Source: Streptomyces sp. Ru71 | GTDB taxonomy: Bacteria; Actinomycetota; Actinomycetes; Streptomycetales; Streptomycetaceae | Assembly: GCF_002920535.1 (NCBI RefSeq) | Contig: NZ_PQSS01000030.1 | Span: 1 to 64,000 of the forward strand | DNA length: 64,000 bases | Direction of reading: 5' to 3' | Part shown: positions 61,231 to 64,000 of the stretch, piece after piece | Layout: the number at the start of each line of letters is the position of its first letter | How positions within the stretch are numbered: the first letter of the stretch is position 1 | Program-made: the position numbers and the translations under genes | Notes under the pieces: model-generated | Databases searched by the model: none | The model's input: only the letters and a program-made list of their open reading frames with translations | Told to the model about the DNA's origin: nothing

Positions 61231-62002
61231 GGCGGCGGATCTCCCCACGCAGTACTTCGGTGATCTCCAGGGACAGTTCGGCCACGGGCGCGTCCTCGAT
61301 GCGCCGCGGCTGCGGGATGTCCACCCGCCACTCGCGGGCGATGCGGCCGGGCCGGGAGGACAGCAGCACCACGCGCTCGGCGAGCCGGACCGCCTCCCGC
61401 ACGTTGTGCGTGACGAACAGCACCGACACCCCCGTCTCCTGCCAGATCCGGGTCAGCTCGTCGTGCAGCACGTCGCGGGTGATGGCGTCCAGCGCCGCGA
61501 ACGGCTCGTCCATCAGCAGCAGCCGGCTGTCCTGCGCGAGCGCGCGGGCCATCGCCACGCGCTGGCGCATACCGCCGGACAGCTCGTGCACCCGCTTGCC
61601 GTGCGAGCCCTTCAGCCGGACCAGTTCGAGCAGCTGCTCGGCGCGCTCGCGCCGCTCGTTCTTGGGTACGCCCCGCAGTTTCAGGGCGAGTTCGATGTTC
61701 TTGCCCGCGGTCAGCCACGGGAACAGGGCGTGCTCCTGGAACATCAGGGCCGGACGCCCGTCGGTCGTGATCGCGCCGGCGGTGGGCCGCTCCAGGCCCG
61801 CCACCAGGTTCAGCAGCGTCGACTTGCCGCAGCCCGAGGCCCCCAGGAGGGTGACGAACTCGCCCGGAGCGACATCGAGGCTGATGTCGTCCAGCACGAG
61901 CTGCTGCCCGGCGGGCCCGGCGAAGGACTTCGAGACATGCTCGATACGCGCGGCGTGCTCGACTGCCTCGACGCCTTCGGCCTTCATGATCGCGGTGGCC
62001 AT
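61217..62002 (-). CDS. sulfonate/sulfate-type ABC importer ATPase (SsuB-like)
   Basis: A 261-aa ABC ATPase. Walker A is GASGCGKST, the signature is LSGGMRQRVAMARAL, Walker B is LLLMDEPFAALD and the H-loop is VTHNVREA. The segment PALMFQEHALFPWLTAGKNI is characteristic of the nitrate/sulfonate/taurine class. ATG 62002 is preferred with AGGAGG eight bases upstream; GTG 62011 overlaps that site. It lies between the binding-protein and permease genes in the usual order for this transporter type. Confidence 0.94.
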   Translation of the reverse strand: MATAIMKAEGVEAVEHAARIEHVSKSFAGPAGQQLVLDDISLDVAPGEFVTLLGASGCGKSTLLNLVAGLERPTAGAITTDGRPALMFQEHALFPWLTAGKNIELALKLRGVPKNERRERAEQLLELVRLKGSHGKRVHELSGGMRQRVAMARALAQDSRLLLMDEPFAALDAITRDVLHDELTRIWQETGVSVLFVTHNVREAVRLAERVVLLSSRPGRIAREWRVDIPQPRRIEDAPVAELSLEITEVLRGEIRRHGQH

Positions 62003-62036
62003 GGTCGTCACCTCCTGGGAACTCTCGGATCCGGGC

Positions 62037-63146
62037 TTACTTGACGCCGAGTCCGGCGTCGTCGACTGCGGGCTGCCCCTCGGCCTTCAGAACCTTGTTC
62101 AGGACGGTGAGGTCGTAGATGCCGTCCAGCTTCGGCTGCTTGAGCAGACCGGCCTTGACCGCGTGCTCCGCCTCGGTGTTGAGGGTGGAGGCCAGCGGGT
62201 CGTTGGTGAACTGGATGGACTTCCACGCCGGGTCGAGGACCTTGGCCGGCAGCGCCTTGCCGGAGTCGGCCTCCAGCTGCTTGTTGGCCGCGGCCTTCGC
62301 CTCGTCGGGGTTGGCGTTGATCCACTTGTTGGCCTCAAGGGAGGCCTTCAGCACCGCCTCGACGGCGTTCGGGTGCTCCTTGAGGAACTTCTGCGACACG
62401 ATGACGTTCGTGATCACGAACTTCTTGTCCGGCCACAGGTCGGCCTCGTCCAGCAGCACCTTGGCGCCCTGGGCGACCAGCTTGGAAGCGGTCGGCTCCG
62501 GCACCCACGCGCCGTCGATGGAGCCCGACTTGTAGGCGTCCGGGGTGACCTTGTTGTCGGTGCGGACCACCGACACGTCGCCCTTGCCGCTCTGCGCGTC
62601 GACCTTCCAGCCCTGCTCGGCGATCCAGTTCAGGAACGCGACGTCCTGGGTGTTGCCGAGCTGCGGGGTGGCGATCTTCTTGCCCTTGACGTCCTTCACG
62701 GACGTGATCTTCTTCGGGTTCACGACGAGCTTCACACCGCCGGACGCCGAACCGGCGACGATGCGCAGGCTCTTGCCCTTCGACTTGGTGTAGCCGTTGA
62801 TCGCCGGGGAGGGGCCGATCCAGCCGATGTCGATCGAGCCCGAGTTGAGCGCCTCGATCTCGGACGGGCCGGCGTTGAAGATCTGGTACTTGGCCTCGGT
62901 GGCGCCCAGCTCCTTCTGGAAGAAGCCCTTCTGGACCCCCACCAGTGCCGTCGCATGGGTCAGGTTTCCGAAGTAGCCGATCTTGACCTTGTCCAGGCCG
63001 TCGATCTTCTGGGCGCCGGCGGCGACCTTCTGGGCGGAAGGCTTCTCGTCGGCCTGAGAACCGTAGCCGCAGGCGGCCAGGGCGAGCAGGGGCAGGGCGG
63101 TCACGGCGGTCACGCCGCGGCGAAGGAGCGTCGAGCGGGTAGGCAC
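62037..63146 (-). CDS. sulfonate/sulfate-type ABC importer binding lipoprotein (SsuA-like)
   Basis: A 369-aa lipoprotein. The signal peptide ends ALAACGYG with the lipobox cysteine. The mature domain is the NMT1/SsuA-type binding fold: KIGYFGNLTHATALVGVQKG, NAGPSEIEALNSGSIDIGWI, and later GSIDGAWVPEPTASKLV. GTG 63146 is selected with AGAGGA nine bases upstream. It is followed by the ATPase, permease and chelatase genes in one leftward operon. The gene lies downstream of cysN, which fits uptake of sulfur sources under sulfate limitation. Confidence 0.93.
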   Translation of the reverse strand: MPTRSTLLRRGVTAVTALPLLALAACGYGSQADEKPSAQKVAAGAQKIDGLDKVKIGYFGNLTHATALVGVQKGFFQKELGATEAKYQIFNAGPSEIEALNSGSIDIGWIGPSPAINGYTKSKGKSLRIVAGSASGGVKLVVNPKKITSVKDVKGKKIATPQLGNTQDVAFLNWIAEQGWKVDAQSGKGDVSVVRTDNKVTPDAYKSGSIDGAWVPEPTASKLVAQGAKVLLDEADLWPDKKFVITNVIVSQKFLKEHPNAVEAVLKASLEANKWINANPDEAKAAANKQLEADSGKALPAKVLDPAWKSIQFTNDPLASTLNTEAEHAVKAGLLKQPKLDGIYDLTVLNKVLKAEGQPAVDDAGLGVK

Positions 63147-63239
63147 GGGAGGGTGTCCTCTCGGAGGCCCGGCGGTCACGCCCTTGTCGTCAGGGCGTGG
63201 CCGGGAAGTCGGCAGAAGGTTTTCGTCGCTTCCGGGACT

Positions 63240-63265
63240 CCCCCGAGCTCTTCGAGCAGGGGGGA
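63240..63265. terminator. hairpin between cysN and the binding-protein gene
   Basis: CCCCC-GA-GCTC, loop TTC, GAGC-AG-GGGGG: a 9-bp stem with an internal GA/AG mismatch. Very similar GC-rich hairpins recur in Streptomyces intergenic DNA. It could terminate or attenuate transcription between cysN and the importer operon. Confidence 0.55.
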
Positions 63266-63308
63266 TCCCCAGGGTGGGGGGACGGGGCGCGCAGGCAGTG
63301 CGCGTACG

Positions 63309-63413
63309 TCAGCGCACACATCGCGTCACTCCGCCCTGTCCGCTGCCGAGGACGCCGCTGCCGATGCGGCCGCCCTCCTTCGCGAACGTCCCGTAGTAGT
63401 CGTAGGAGTTCAT
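63309..63413 (-). CDS. possible 34-aa small ORF immediately after cysN
   Basis: ATG at 63413 lies three bases after the cysN stop and opens a 34-codon frame beginning MNSYDYYGTFAKEGGRIGSG and ending at a TGA at 63309-63311. Close spacing to cysN would allow coupled translation. An ATG in another frame with GGAG seven bases upstream starts near 63325 and gives a 43-aa Cys-containing peptide. Neither resembles a family I know. They may be real small proteins, leader peptides for the importer operon, or decayed sequence. Confidence 0.3.
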   Translation of the reverse strand: MNSYDYYGTFAKEGGRIGSGVLGSGQGGVTRCVR

Positions 63414-63416
63414 GGG

Positions 63417-64000
63417 TCAGAAGTCCCAGCCGTCGTCGTCGGTCTCGTCCTTGACCGGCTCGGGCGCGGCGAACGACTCGCCGACCATGCCCGCGGTGAG
63501 CGTGGTGCCGTCGTTGGGGTCGATCAGGATGAAGGAGCCCGTGCGGCGCGAGTCGGCGTAGGAGTCGACCGGCAGCGGCTCGGCGGTGCGGATCTTCACC
63601 CGGCCGATGTCGTTGGCGACGAGCCGGCCGGGGTGCGGGTGCAGGGACAGGTCGTCCAGGGTGAGCCGGGACGGGATGTCCTTCACGATCGCCTTGACCG
63701 TGCGCGTGCCGTGCTTGAGCAGCACCCGGTGACCGACGGTCAGCGGCTGGTCGGCGACATGGCAGACGGTCGCCTCCACGTCCTGCGTGGTGGCCGGCGC
63801 GTCCTTGCTCGGCACGATCAGGTCGCCGCGCGAGATGTCGATGTCGTCGGCCAGCAGGACCGTCACCGACTGCGTGGTCCAGGCCACGTCGACCGGCTTG
63901 CCCAGCAGGTCGATGCCGGAGATCGTCGAGGTACGGCCCGACGGCAGCACGGTGACCGCCTCGCCGACCCGGAAGGATCCGGCGGCGATCTGGCCGGCGT
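63417..64000 (-). CDS. cysN: sulfate adenylyltransferase subunit 1 CysN, C-terminal part (truncated by window edge)
   Basis: The last 194 or so residues of the GTP-binding subunit of ATP sulfurylase, which with CysD makes adenosine 5'-phosphosulfate from sulfate. Only the EF-Tu-like beta-barrel domains are in the window: VTVLPSGRTSTISGIDLLGK, VLLADDIDISRGDLIV, and RRTGSFILIDPNDGTTLTAG, the last being a CysN hallmark. The G-domain and start lie beyond position 64000. The protein ends in an acidic tail (DETDDDGWDF). It is upstream of the sulfonate-type importer and chelatase on the same strand. Confidence 0.95.
   Translation of the reverse strand, partial: AGQIAAGSFRVGEAVTVLPSGRTSTISGIDLLGKPVDVAWTTQSVTVLLADDIDISRGDLIVPSKDAPATTQDVEATVCHVADQPLTVGHRVLLKHGTRTVKAIVKDIPSRLTLDDLSLHPHPGRLVANDIGRVKIRTAEPLPVDSYADSRRTGSFILIDPNDGTTLTAGMVGESFAAPEPVKDETDDDGWDF

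Noticed and set aside
62003..63420. Riboswitch (SAM or cobalamin type) controlling the sulfur importer
   Set aside because: The leader is short and shows only one hairpin; none of the conserved riboswitch boxes could be recognised.

Overview
The window is chromosomal DNA of a Streptomyces (or very close relative). It has very high G+C with strong third-position bias, GTG and TTG starts, almost no TTA codons, and actinomycete hallmark genes: a two-domain geosmin synthase, a CprB-type gamma-butyrolactone receptor homologue, a Streptomyces subtilisin inhibitor (SSI) family protein, a SAV2148-type HEPN protein, and mycothiol-linked protein families. From memory, the order cprB - DUF89 gene - geosmin synthase matches S. 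coelicolor SCO6071-SCO6073, and the right end (chelatase, sulfonate-type ABC importer, cysN) matches the S. coelicolor sulfate-assimilation region. No rRNA, tRNA, prophage, complete insertion sequence or CRISPR array was seen.

Layout. 0-4.7 kb: a small conserved protein, murC (cell wall), msrB (methionine sulfoxide repair), and two PP2C-type phosphatases. 4.7-7.7 kb: a leftward cluster of a LysE exporter, a B3/B4 tRNA-editing-like protein and a MocR/PdxR regulator. 7.9-11.5 kb: an osmoprotectant (OpuC/ProU-type) ABC importer. 11.6-18.1 kb: cprB with an ARE-like operator, a DUF89 protein, an alpha/beta hydrolase-P450 pair, and the divergent geosmin synthase. 18-24.6 kb: housekeeping and unknown genes, including a CTP-synthase-like amidotransferase, LysR, PDZ protein, metallophosphoesterase, M24 peptidase and an APH-fold protein lacking its catalytic Asp. 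24.6-35.1 kb: the alpha-glucan/trehalose genes treZ, treY and glgX, interrupted by an FHA protein and a symmetrical M14 peptidase - SSI inhibitor - M14 peptidase block. 35.5-40.6 kb: HEPN protein, exonuclease, a DMT exporter/LysR pair. 39.8-44.3 kb: a divergent locus made of a 1143-aa TPR-CHAT caspase-like protease, a three-pass membrane protein and a 62-aa protein. 44.3-50.7 kb: an APH kinase, a sugar ABC importer lacking an ATPase gene, a PIG-L deacetylase and a macrolide-type glycosyltransferase. 50.8-57 kb: an MMPL transporter, small enzymes and an MmpS-like two-gene operon. 57-59.5 kb: a LysR/EamA pair, with the EamA gene fused in frame to an NAD(P)-binding gene. 59.5-64 kb: sulfur assimilation (chelatase, ABC importer, cysN).

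How the genes may work together. Three genes carry the rare TTA codon (cprB codon 5, the first M14 peptidase codon 329, the sugar permease codon 116), which would tie signalling, the peptidase-inhibitor operon and the sugar importer to bldA-controlled development. Many starts show an actinobacterial leaderless arrangement (TANNNT-like -10, then 6-7 bases, then ATG/GTG). The least explained parts are the CHAT protease locus and the M14-SSI-M14 block.
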